A stretch of DNA of 64,000 nucleotides. Origin: Geodermatophilus normandii (lineage in GTDB: Bacteria; Actinomycetota; Actinomycetes; Mycobacteriales; Geodermatophilaceae). The translations under genes were made by a program, and so were the position numbers. This document shows, piece by piece, positions 1 through 7,083 of the stretch; within the stretch, counting starts at the first letter, position 1; the number at the start of each line of letters is the position of its first letter. The notes beneath the pieces are model-generated. The model was not told the DNA's origin and did not search any database. It saw nothing but the letters and a program-made list of their open reading frames with translations. The stretch lies in contig NZ_QGTX01000001.1 of NCBI RefSeq assembly GCF_003182485.1, positions 4,364,001 to 4,428,000 on the forward strand. The letters run 5' to 3'.

Positions 1-288
1 GACCACGCGAGCACCGACGGGCAGCAGCTCGAGGACCGCGGCGATGGCGGCCATGCCCGAGGAGAAGCACACCGCCGGGCCGCCCTCCAGGTCGCCGATC
101 AGCTCCTCGAGCGACTCCCACCCGGGTGTGCCGTCGTCGCGGGAGTACTCCCGTCCCCCCGTCCCGCCGCCGGCGGCCCGGAAGGTCGACGCCGGGACGA
201 TCGGGACGTTCAGCGGCTGACCCGGGCCCGCGGGACGGCCCAGCACCGCCAGCCGTGTCTCCACCCGCAGCCCCGTCGTGTCCCGCAC
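1..288 (-). CDS. Trans-sulfuration family PLP-dependent enzyme (N-terminal part, runs off window)
   Basis: Only the first ~96 residues are present; the gene continues past the left edge. The visible protein has the Cys/Met-metabolism PLP-enzyme N-terminus: a TR-LAVLG stretch, PLNVPIVPASTF, then REYSRDDGTPGWESLEELI and the cofactor-loop motif FSSGMAAIAA. This resembles cystathionine gamma-synthase, gamma-lyase or a relative; which reaction is catalysed cannot be decided without the rest. The GTG start at 288 follows a purine-rich GAGGAGTGAGGGGG stretch. It diverges from the XRE-cupin regulator gene across only ~67 bp, so that regulator may control it. Confidence 0.8.
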   Translation of the reverse strand, partial: MRDTTGLRVETRLAVLGRPAGPGQPLNVPIVPASTFRAAGGGTGGREYSRDDGTPGWESLEELIGDLEGGPAVCFSSGMAAIAAVLELLPVGARVV

Positions 289-309
289 GGCGACCCCCTC
301 ACTCCTCGA

Positions 310-324
310 TGCAGTATGTTGCAC
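310..324. promoter_or_regulatory. Short divergent promoter/operator region
   Basis: The ~67-bp gap between two divergent genes holds TGCAGTATGTTGCAC, a TGCA-N6-TGCA repeat overlapping a TATGTT hexamer that could be a -10 element for the rightward gene. Its position between a PLP-enzyme gene and an XRE-cupin regulator makes autoregulatory binding here plausible. This is inference from position only. Confidence 0.3.
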
Positions 325-355
325 TTCGGAGAGCAGCGTACGGGAGAGGAGCGGG

Positions 356-946
356 ATGACGCAGGCCCCCGCGGTCAACGAGCTGATCGGCGCACGCGTC
401 CGGCAGCACCGGACCGCCCGCGGCTGGACCCTCGACGAGCTGGCCGACCGCTCCGGGGTCAGCCGCCGCATGGTGATCACCATCGAGCACGGCGAGGGCA
501 ACCCGAGCATCGCCACCCTGCTGCGGATCAGCGACGCCCTCGGCGTCGGGCTGCCGGTCCTGGTCGACGTCGAGCGTCCGCGTGCGGTGACCGTGACGGC
601 GGCCGGGCGGGCGCCGGTGCTGTGGCGGGGTCCGGGCGGCGGTCAGGCACTGCTGGTCGCCGGCACCGAGCCGCCCGACGTCGTCGAGCTGTGGGACTGG
701 ACGCTGCAGCCCGGGGAGGCGCACACCAGCGAGGCGCACAGCGCCGGCACCCGCGAGCTGCTGCTGGTCCTGGCGGGCGTCGTGGACCTCCGCGTCGGCG
801 ACCGGACCGACCGACTGCAGACCGGCGACTCGGCGGCCTTCGCCGGCGACGTCGCGCACGGCTACGCCACCCCGGCCGAGGCGGCCGCGTCCGCCCGCTT
901 CGCGCTCACCGTGTTCCAGCCCCACGTCACCGGAGGCCGACCGTGA
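356..946 (+). CDS. XRE-family regulator with C-terminal cupin domain
   Basis: The 196-residue protein has an N-terminal lambda-repressor-type helix-turn-helix (about residues 8-62: RVRQHRTARGWTLDELADR, then SGVSRRMVITIEHGEGNPS) and a C-terminal cupin beta-barrel (about 100-190: GEAHTSEAHSAGTRELLLVL, later GDVAHGYATP). Such proteins are usually DNA-binding repressors or activators whose cupin senses a small ligand. ATG 356 is chosen because GAGAGGAG sits 5 nt upstream; longer in-frame extensions lack such a site. The stop overlaps the next gene's GTG (GTGA), so the two are translationally coupled. The ligand is unknown; the divergent PLP-enzyme gene hints at amino-acid metabolism. Confidence 0.9.
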   Translation: MTQAPAVNELIGARVRQHRTARGWTLDELADRSGVSRRMVITIEHGEGNPSIATLLRISDALGVGLPVLVDVERPRAVTVTAAGRAPVLWRGPGGGQALLVAGTEPPDVVELWDWTLQPGEAHTSEAHSAGTRELLLVLAGVVDLRVGDRTDRLQTGDSAAFAGDVAHGYATPAEAAASARFALTVFQPHVTGGRP

Positions 947-1662
947 CCGATCCCCAGGCGTGGCTCCGCGCCGCCACCGTCGACGACGCGGTGTCCGCGC
1001 TGCGACCGGACTACCGCGCGCTGCTGCTGACCGCCGACGGCCTGCGCGGCGGCGCGAGCGACGCGACCAGCGAGCGCGTCCTCACGGCCGCCGAGGCCAC
1101 CGCCCGGGAGCGGCTCGGCGGCCAGCGGCCCGAGGAGCTGCCGCACCTCGCGGCGTGGCGGGAGGCCTACCGGGCCTTCGGCGCCAAGCCGCAGCGCACC
1201 CGCCCCAGCGTCGAGGCGCTCCTGCGCCGGCTGGAGCCGGACGGGCTGCCGCGCATCGACCGGATCACCGACGTCTACAACGCCGTCTCCGTCGCGCACC
1301 TGCTGCCGCTGGGCGGGGAGGACCGCTCCGCCTACGCCGGACCGCCGCGGCTGGTGCGCGCCGACGGCACCGAGCCGTTCGACACCACCGCCGGCGGCGC
1401 GGCCGTCGTCGAGCACCCCGAGCCCGGGGAGGTGGTCTGGCGGGACGACGCCGGCGTCACCTGCCGCCGCTGGAACTGGCGCCAGGGCGTCCGCACCCGC
1501 ATCACGACCGCCACCACCAGCGCGCTGTTCGTCCTCGACGTCCTGGACCCGATGACCGACGACGCCGCGCACGCCGCGGCCGACGCCCTCACCGAGGGCC
1601 TGCTCGCGCTCACCCCGGACGCCGTCGTCCACCGGCGAGTGCTCGGCGGCCGGCCGGACTGA
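943..1662 (+). CDS. B3/B4 domain protein (PheRS beta-like editing domain, free-standing)
   Basis: The 239-residue protein resembles stand-alone B3/B4 proteins related to the phenylalanyl-tRNA synthetase beta-subunit editing domain. Visible landmarks are EAYRAFGAKPQRTRPSVEAL near residue 80, IDRITDVYNAVSVAHLLPLG (about 105-124) and a C-terminal CRRWNWRQG plus TSALFVLDVLD. In the family the YRxFGxKP and DxYNxVS motifs line the domain core. Free-standing homologues are thought to act on mischarged tRNAs or amino-acid-like ligands; here the role is inferred only. The GTG start overlaps the upstream TGA, coupling it to the XRE-cupin regulator, a common pairing in actinobacteria. Confidence 0.85.
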   Translation: MTDPQAWLRAATVDDAVSALRPDYRALLLTADGLRGGASDATSERVLTAAEATARERLGGQRPEELPHLAAWREAYRAFGAKPQRTRPSVEALLRRLEPDGLPRIDRITDVYNAVSVAHLLPLGGEDRSAYAGPPRLVRADGTEPFDTTAGGAAVVEHPEPGEVVWRDDAGVTCRRWNWRQGVRTRITTATTSALFVLDVLDPMTDDAAHAAADALTEGLLALTPDAVVHRRVLGGRPD

Positions 1663-1666
1663 CGTC

Positions 1667-2859
1667 TCAGGCGTCGACGGACGCGTACAGCCCGGCGGAC
1701 GCGCTGGCGCCGGTGACGACGAGCTCGGCCACCACGCGGGAGGCGACCCAGGCCTGGACGTTGCCCGTCCCGTTGTAGCCGCCGAGCGCGAGCACCCGCC
1801 CGGCGCTCCCCGGCACCGGTCCGCAGCGGGGCAGGGGGTCCTCGGCGAAGCCCACGACGCCCGCCCACCGGTGCGTCACCGGTGCGTCCACCCGGAGCTC
1901 GTCGGTCAGCCACCGGTCGAGGCGCGCCTGGACCGGCGCGGAGACCTCCGCCCGCGCCGTCCAGCTCGCGTCGCCGTCGAGGTCGGAGAAACCGCCGAGC
2001 GCGATCCGGCCGTCGGCCGTCTGGTGCACGTACTCGTGGCCGTACCGCGCGTAGACGGGGAACGGGAGGACCGCCCGGCGCAGCGGTGCCGTGGCGAGCA
2101 TGTTGAGGCGCCGCGGACGGACCGACCGCGCCGACGGCACCAGCGCCGCCAGGTCGCCGTCCACCGCCACGACCGCCCGGTCGCACCACACCGCTCCGGC
2201 GGTGGTCCGCACGCGGACCCCGTCCCCCTCGACGGCGGGCGGCCCGACCACCCGCGAGTGCTCGAACACCCGCGCCCCGCGCGCCTCCAGGGACCGGGCC
2301 AGCGCCCGGAGCCAGCGCACCGGGTGCACCGACCCGTCGTGGGGGAAGAACAGCCCGGCCCGCCCCCGCGGGCGAGCGGTGCCGGCAGGTCGTCGCCGGC
2401 CACCAGGTGCCCCGGGAAGCCGTCCTCCGCGAGCGCCGCGGCGTTCGCGCGGACGTCGTCGGCCTCCGCCTCGTCGACGGCGAGCCGGAGGAGCCCGTCG
2501 ACGCGGAAGTGGTCCCGCGCGCCGACGGCGTCGGCGACCTCGAGCACCTCCCGCTGGGCGGCCAGCGTCGCCGCGTGGACGGCCGCGGCCCGCTCGCGCC
2601 CCCACAGCCGGCGGGTGTCGTGGTACATCGGCGCGGCGCCGGCGATGAAGAAGCCGCCGTTGCGGCCGCTCGCGCCGGAGGCCACCTCGGCCCGGTCGAG
2701 CACGACCACCGAGAGGCCGGCGTCGACGAGGCGCCGGGCGGTCGCCAGGCCACCGACGCCGGCACCGACCACGCAGACGTCCGCCCGCGCCTCGCCCTCC
2801 AGCGCCGGTCGCGGGCGGTGGGGCTCGTCCTGCCACAGCGGCACCGGTGCGCTGGTCAC
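1667..2859 (-). pseudogene. FAD-dependent amine/amino-acid oxidase (DadA-like), split by one frameshift
   Basis: The N-terminal half (GTG 2859, with GAGAGGTGG 7 nt upstream) reads VCVVGAGVGGLATARRLVDAG, a Rossmann FAD-binding GxGxxG, then SGASGRNGGFF, as in DAO/glycine-oxidase enzymes. It loses frame near 2360-2372. The C-terminal half continues in another frame with GLFFPHDGSVHPVRWLRAL and ends with PLPRCGPVPG and LALGGYNGTGN, the conserved FAD C-terminal motif. Both halves look well preserved and join at the right homologous point if one base is restored in the GGGGG/CCCCC run. It is therefore either a very recent mutation, a phase-variable tract or a sequencing error. Substrate unknown. 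Confidence 0.8.
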
Positions 2860-2969
2860 GTGCGTCCACCTCTCGACGGGCTCCTCGCGGCTGAGCGCCC
2901 CACCGTGGCACGGCGCGGCGCCGGACCGGGAAACGCGGTCGTCCCGGACGCGCCGGTGCGGGCCACCAC

Positions 2970-3458
2970 GGTGCACGGCCGACGTCCGGGGCCCCTCCGA
3001 CGAGTCGTTCACCGCGGTGCCGAGGGCGCTGGGCGGACTGCCGGACGACGGGGACGCGGGCGGCTCGGTCGCGGTCCTCGTCGACGGCGAGCCGGTGGTG
3101 GACGTCTGGGGCGGGTCCGCCGACGCGGAGGGCACGACCCCGTGGCGGCGGGACACGACCACCGGCGTCCGGTCGGTGACCAGGACGATGACGGCGCGGT
3201 GCGCGCCGGTACTCGCCGGCCGCGGCGACCTCGACCTGGGCGCACCGGTCGGCCGGAGTCCACCGTGCGGGGCGAGGAGCGGGTGCTGGTGCGGCGACTG
3301 CTCGCACACGGCGGGCCTCCCGACCGGGACGGGCCGGTGGAGGACCTCCACGACTGGACGGCGGCCACGACCCGGCTGGCCCCGCAGGGGGAGCCGGGGA
3401 CCGCGGCCGGTACCACTCGCTCACCCGGGGGTTCCTCGTGGGCGAGGTCGTCCGCTGA
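2970..3458 (+). pseudogene. Decayed serine hydrolase (EstB/class C beta-lactamase-like)
   Basis: Three reading frames together spell one degraded enzyme. Frame A gives VAVLVDGEPVVDVWGGSADA and RSVTRTMTARCAPVLAGRGD, frame B gives VRGEERVLVRRLLAHGGPP and DLHDWTAATTRLAP, and frame C gives YHSLTRGFLVGEVVR followed by TGA at 3456. In intact homologues these blocks are collinear. The catalytic SxxK is here SVTR, the usual YWPEFAAxGK segment before frame B is missing, and most of the C-terminal half is absent. Two frameshifts, a deletion and a lost lysine make this a true relic rather than a sequencing artefact. Confidence 0.75.
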
Positions 3459-3494
3459 CCACGGACCGGACGTCTCCCCGTGATCACACCCAAC

Positions 3495-3513
3495 TTAGGA
3501 CAGGCTAACCTCG
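3495..3513 (+). promoter_or_regulatory. IdeR/DtxR iron box
   Basis: TTAGGACAGGCTAACCTCG matches 15 of 19 positions of the canonical IdeR/DtxR box (TTAGGTTAGGCTAACCTAA). It ends 4 nt before the GTG of a siderophore-binding lipoprotein. A TAACCT hexamer inside the box lies about 7 nt before that GTG, so iron-loaded IdeR should block a promoter whose transcript starts at or next to the start codon. Confidence 0.85.
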
Positions 3514-3517
3514 CCCG

Positions 3518-4540
3518 GTGCCGAAGAACGCGGGCCTGCTGCGCCCCTCCCGTCTCGCCGTCCCGCTCGCCGTCCTGGCCCTGTCCGGAGGGCTGACCGC
3601 CTGCGGCGGCTCGGAGGACGACGCCGCCGCGTCCGCCGCCGGGACGTCCTCCTCGCCGGGCTTCCCGGTCAGCATCGAGAACCGGTTCGGCACGACCGAG
3701 ATCCCCGCCGAGCCGCAGCGCGTGGTCACCGTGGGCTTCAACGACCAGGACTTCGTGCTGGCCCTGGGCGTCACCCCGGTCGGCGAGCGCGAGCTCCTGG
3801 GCGACTACGACGCCACGACGCGTCCCTGGGCGGAGGAGCTGCTCCCGGCGGAGGACATCCCCACCGTGGGCGGTGAGGAGATCGACCTCGAGGCCGTCGC
3901 CGCGCTGGAACCCGACCTGATCGTCGGCGTGTACTCCTTCATGGACGAGACGGTCTACGACCAGCTGTCCGGCATCGCGCCGACGCTCGCCCAGACCGAC
4001 GAGTACGCCGACGGCGCCACCCCGTGGCAGGAGCAGACCCTGCTCATCGGTCAGGCGCTCGGCCGCGAGGACGAGGCGCAGCGGCTCGTCGACGACGTCG
4101 AGGGCCGGTTCCAGCGGGCGGTCGAGGAGAACCCCGGCTTCGCCGACAGCTCGATCGCCGTGGACCTGACCGGCGTCGGCTCGGGCCACTACCTGCTCGG
4201 CGCGGACGACCTGCGCACCCAGTTCTTCACCGGTCTCGGCTTCGGCGTCCCCGACACCAGCACCGACGTCAGCCAGGAGCGGCTGGACCTGCTGGACGCC
4301 GACGTGCTGGCCGTGAACGGGTACGACCAGGCCGCCGCCGACGCGGACACGCTGTTCTCCGCCCTCGACGTGGTGACCCAGGGCCGCACGGTCCTGCTCG
4401 GCAGCTACTCCGGCGACGTGTCCGCCGCGCTCGGCTTCGGCAGCCCGCTGTCGCTCCCCTTCCTGCTGGACGAGGTCGTGCCGGCCCTCGCCGCTGCCGC
4501 CGACGGCGACCCGGCCACCGCGGTCCCCGCTCTCGGCTGA
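3518..4540 (+). CDS. Iron-siderophore ABC transporter substrate-binding lipoprotein
   Basis: The 340-residue protein starts with a lipoprotein signal peptide (LAVLALSGGLTAC; lipobox Cys near residue 28) and has the FecB/FepB-type periplasmic-binding fold: FGTTEIPAEPQRVVTVGFND, VTPVGERELLG, then IDLEAVAALEPDLIVGVYSF and a C-terminal PFLLDEVVPAL. It should capture ferric siderophore outside the membrane and hand it to an FecCD/FecE permease, which is not adjacent. GTG 3518 is chosen because the signal peptide begins there and the IdeR box sits directly before it; no Shine-Dalgarno is visible, so translation is probably leaderless. Iron repression is strongly suggested. Confidence 0.92.
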   Translation: MPKNAGLLRPSRLAVPLAVLALSGGLTACGGSEDDAAASAAGTSSSPGFPVSIENRFGTTEIPAEPQRVVTVGFNDQDFVLALGVTPVGERELLGDYDATTRPWAEELLPAEDIPTVGGEEIDLEAVAALEPDLIVGVYSFMDETVYDQLSGIAPTLAQTDEYADGATPWQEQTLLIGQALGREDEAQRLVDDVEGRFQRAVEENPGFADSSIAVDLTGVGSGHYLLGADDLRTQFFTGLGFGVPDTSTDVSQERLDLLDADVLAVNGYDQAAADADTLFSALDVVTQGRTVLLGSYSGDVSAALGFGSPLSLPFLLDEVVPALAAAADGDPATAVPALG

Positions 4541-4548
4541 ACCCCTCG

Positions 4549-4580
4549 ACGCGCCCTCGGCCAGCCGGTCGAGGGCGCGT
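4549..4580. terminator. Hairpin terminator between convergent genes
   Basis: ACGCGCCCTCG and CGAGGGCGCGT form an 11-bp perfect stem around a 10-nt loop, located just after the lipoprotein stop codon and before the end of the convergent small membrane protein gene. No T-tract follows, as is usual in such G+C-rich genomes. Confidence 0.65.
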
Positions 4581-4587
4581 GGAGCGC

Positions 4588-4797
4588 TCAGGCGTGCGCC
4601 GCGTGGTCCGGGACGTCGTCCCGCGCCCGCGAGCCCACCCGGTCCGGACACGCGCCGGAGAACGCGATCAGCCCCCAGGTGACCGCGATCGGCACGGCCC
4701 AGTCGAGCAGCAGCTCCGCCAGGTGGTCGGAGGAGCGGGTGGTGGCGTGCTCCTCGAGGAGCGTGTCGAGGACACCGGCGGCCCCGATCACGACCAT
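4588..4797 (-). CDS. Small membrane protein of unknown function
   Basis: A 69-residue ORF from ATG 4797 (GGGGGACGGGG directly upstream) ends with TGA at 4588. It contains one clear hydrophobic segment, LLLDWAVPIAVTWGLIAFSG (about residues 27-46), preceded by an acidic/His stretch (LEEHATTRSSDHLAE) and followed by a charged tail. The reading frame stays open upstream but offers no ATG, GTG or TTG, so the short version is the only reasonable one. No family is recognised. Codon use is consistent with coding, but the gene could still be spurious. Confidence 0.5.
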   Translation of the reverse strand: MVVIGAAGVLDTLLEEHATTRSSDHLAELLLDWAVPIAVTWGLIAFSGACPDRVGSRARDDVPDHAAHA

Positions 4798-4910
4798 CCC
4801 CGTCCCCCACGCCGCGCTGACGACCCGGTCGACGGACCGGGACCAGGGAGACCGGCTCCACGGCCGCCGACCATCCGCGCGGGCGGTCCCATCCCGCTCC
4901 AGGCCCCGTC

Positions 4911-5498
4911 TCAGACGGACGGCGCCGCCACCTGGGGCCGTCGGACGGCGTAGCGCAGCAGCACGACGCCGTTGCCGAAGCGCCGGTCCTCCACCAGCTC
5001 CAGGTCGGTCGGGGTGTCGGCGGTCTCGAACAGCCGCCGACCGCGGCCGACGACGACCGGGTTGACGTAGAGCCGGTACTCGTCGACCAGGTCCAGCCGG
5101 CGGAAGGTCTCGACCAGGTCGACCCCGCCGAGCGTCATGTCCCCGCCGGGCTGCTGCTTCAGCGCGCGGATCTCCTCGGGGTCCACCTCCGCCCGCAGCG
5201 AGGCGTTGGGGCCGACCTCCCGCAGCGTGCGGGAGAACACGATCTTGGGCACCGCCCGCCAGATGCCGGCGAACTCGTGCATGACCGGCGGGTACCCGGG
5301 GTTCTGGTCGGCGGTCGGCCACACCGCCTCCATGAGCTCGTAGGTGACCCGGCCCTCCACGAAGGCGCTCATGGTGGCGAGCTGCTCGTTGAAGTGCGCG
5401 TGCAGCTCCTCGTCGACCCGGTGCCAGCTCAGGTCGCGGTCCGGCCCCTCGAAGTAGCCGTCCAGCGACAGCATCATGTGCACGACGATCTTCCGCAT
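4911..5498 (-). CDS. Dihydrofolate reductase family protein (RibD C-terminal domain)
   Basis: The 195-residue protein begins MRKIVVHMMLSLDGYFEGPD, the typical start of the RibD_C/DHFR-like family, and continues with EGRVTYELMEAVWP, PKIVFSRTL, DMTLGGVDLVETFRRLDLVD, YVNPVVVGRGRRLFE and a C-terminal GNGVVLLRY. These are NADPH-binding reductase fold elements. Most members have unknown substrates and are not true folate enzymes. ATG 5498 has an excellent AGGAGG 4 nt upstream. It stands alone; the upstream ~420 bp to the next gene contains nothing recognisable apart from the direct repeats described separately. Confidence 0.9.
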   Translation of the reverse strand: MRKIVVHMMLSLDGYFEGPDRDLSWHRVDEELHAHFNEQLATMSAFVEGRVTYELMEAVWPTADQNPGYPPVMHEFAGIWRAVPKIVFSRTLREVGPNASLRAEVDPEEIRALKQQPGGDMTLGGVDLVETFRRLDLVDEYRLYVNPVVVGRGRRLFETADTPTDLELVEDRRFGNGVVLLRYAVRRPQVAAPSV

Positions 5499-5858
5499 GC
5501 GTCCTCCTGGTCTGCGGCTCGGCCCGGGAACTCGGACCGGCGGACGCGGACGATCTCATCGGTCCCGTCGTCGTCCGGTGCCAGGCGACGGCGCGGGGAC
5601 GCAGCCGGAGCGGACCACTGCAGTCGTCCGGACGCTCCCCCGGGCCGCCTCGACGCCGGGCCCTCCGCCCACCGGATCGCCGACCGCCGCGAGCGCGACC
5701 GTCGGCGCGCGGGCCGACGCACGCGGTCGGGGAAGCCGACGCGGGGCGCACCACCGATCGGGCGACGCGGCTGCACCGAGGGCCAGGACCTCGCCTCGGG
5801 CCGATCGTGGCGGGCGGTGCCCGTGTCCGGCTGGGTCCGGAGGGCTGGGATCCGTCCG
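5499..5858. other. Gap without a supportable gene
   Basis: Several open frames cross this stretch on both strands but none has a recognisable domain, a ribosome-binding site or a start consistent with its neighbours. Their peptides are dominated by Arg/Pro/Gly, as expected from out-of-frame reading of G+C-rich DNA. The right end leads into the direct-repeat promoter of the next gene. Confidence 0.5.
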
Positions 5859-5891
5859 GTGACGTGGTGGTGACGGCCCAGGCCCCAGGAT
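5859..5891 (+). promoter_or_regulatory. 11-bp-period direct-repeat promoter, copy 1
   Basis: GTGACG occurs at 5859-5864 and 5870-5875, exactly 11 bp apart, followed after 10 nt by CAGGAT (5886-5891), a possible -10 element. The ATG of the EEP-family gene lies at 5922. The same architecture recurs at five more promoters between 6.9 and 17 kb. Confidence 0.6.
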
Positions 5892-5921
5892 CCGGGTGCG
5901 TCGGGATGGGGGTGGACGGAC

Positions 5922-6917
5922 ATGGACGTCGAGATCGGGACGTTCAACCTGCTCAACCTGGCCCGGCCCGGCGAGCGCTACTACCCGGACGAGAGGCCGT
6001 ACTCCCAGGCCGAGTACGAGCAGAAGGCGACGTGGATCGCGCACCAGCTGCGCCTCATGGACGCGGACCTGGTCGGCTTACAGGAGGTCTTCCACGAGGA
6101 GGCCCTGCGGGACGTCTGCGACCGGTCCGGGCAGTACGACGACGGCACCGTCGTCGCGCCGGGCGCCGACGGGGCCAGCGGCCCGCGACTCGGCCTGGCC
6201 AGCCGGCTGCCCCTCGACGGTCCGGTCACGGCCGTCACCGACTTCCCGCCGGGGATCGACGTGGCGGTCGAGGACGTCGGCCTGCCGGCCGGGACGTTCA
6301 GTCGTCCCGTCCTGCGCGCCCGCGTCGTCCTCGACCCGGCGAAGGACACCACCGCGACGGTCCTGGTCGCGCACCTGAAGTCCAAGCGCCCCATCCGCGA
6401 CCCGCAGGCCCCGGAGCACGATCCGCGCGAGGAGGCCCTCGGCAAGGCCCGCGCGCTCGTCCGCAGGGCCGCGGAGGCGGCGGCCCTGCGCTTCCTGGTG
6501 CTGGACGAGGTCGTCGGCACCTCGCAACCCGTGATCGTGCTGGGCGACCTCAACGACGCCGCCCGGGCGGTCACCACCGACGTCATCATGGGCGACGCAC
6601 CCTCGAGGTTCTGGCCGAGCGACCCCGAGGACCGACGGGCCTACTGGGACCGGCTCCTCTACTCGGCGTACGAGCTGACCGTCCGCCGCACCGGACGCGA
6701 CGTCAGCTACACGCACATCTTCAACGGGCACTACGAGAACCTCGACCACATCCTGGTGAGCCAGGAGTTCTACGAGCGCAATCCGCAGCGCATCGCGGAG
6801 GTCCGCTACCTGCGCTACCTCAACGACCACCTGGTCGACAGCCAGCTCAGCAACGACCGCCGCGACCGGGTCGCTTCCGACCACGCCCAGCTCGTCGCCG
6901 AGATCCGCCTGCTCTGA
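5922..6917 (+). CDS. Endonuclease/exonuclease/phosphatase (EEP) family protein
   Basis: The 331-residue protein carries the EEP-fold motifs in order: IGTFNLLNLARPG at the N-terminus (metal-coordinating Asn), DLVGLQEVF (Glu near residue 51), HLKSKRP, VIVLGDLNDAA (Asp/Asn pair near 208), DHILVS and the C-terminal VASDHAQLVAEI (catalytic SDH). It is a magnesium-dependent phosphodiesterase or nuclease; DNA, RNA or phospholipid could be the substrate. There is no signal peptide, so it should be cytosolic or exported by a non-classical route. Its promoter carries GTGACG repeats like those of the nearby protease genes. Confidence 0.88.
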   Translation: MDVEIGTFNLLNLARPGERYYPDERPYSQAEYEQKATWIAHQLRLMDADLVGLQEVFHEEALRDVCDRSGQYDDGTVVAPGADGASGPRLGLASRLPLDGPVTAVTDFPPGIDVAVEDVGLPAGTFSRPVLRARVVLDPAKDTTATVLVAHLKSKRPIRDPQAPEHDPREEALGKARALVRRAAEAAALRFLVLDEVVGTSQPVIVLGDLNDAARAVTTDVIMGDAPSRFWPSDPEDRRAYWDRLLYSAYELTVRRTGRDVSYTHIFNGHYENLDHILVSQEFYERNPQRIAEVRYLRYLNDHLVDSQLSNDRRDRVASDHAQLVAEIRLL

Positions 6918-6960
6918 CGTGGATCGAGGACCGGTCGTCCCGGCCCGCACCGGCAGGACG

Positions 6961-7004
6961 GTGACGCGGTCGTGACGTCCGGGTGACGGCGCACCGGGCA
7001 CCGT
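6961..7004 (+). promoter_or_regulatory. 11-bp-period direct-repeat promoter, copy 2
   Basis: Three exact GTGACG units start at 6961, 6972 and 6983, an 11-bp period. After a 10-nt gap comes CACCGT (6999-7004), a possible -10. The ATG of the HAD-M28 gene is at 7084, giving a ~75-nt leader. Confidence 0.65.
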
Positions 7005-7083
7005 CTCCCCGGACGGTCCCGGCGGTGTCGACCGCCGGGCGACGGCATCCGCGACGGCGGCACCCGGGCGGTCAGGAGCGACG

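Noticed and set aside
1667..4861. A 1064-codon open frame on the minus strand
   Set aside because: Only its last part is coding (C-terminal half of the frameshifted FAD enzyme); the rest lies antisense to the iron lipoprotein and the serine-hydrolase relic.
5499..5858. Overlapping ORFs upstream of the EEP gene
   Set aside because: No start with a ribosome-binding site, no domain, Arg/Pro-rich translations on both strands.
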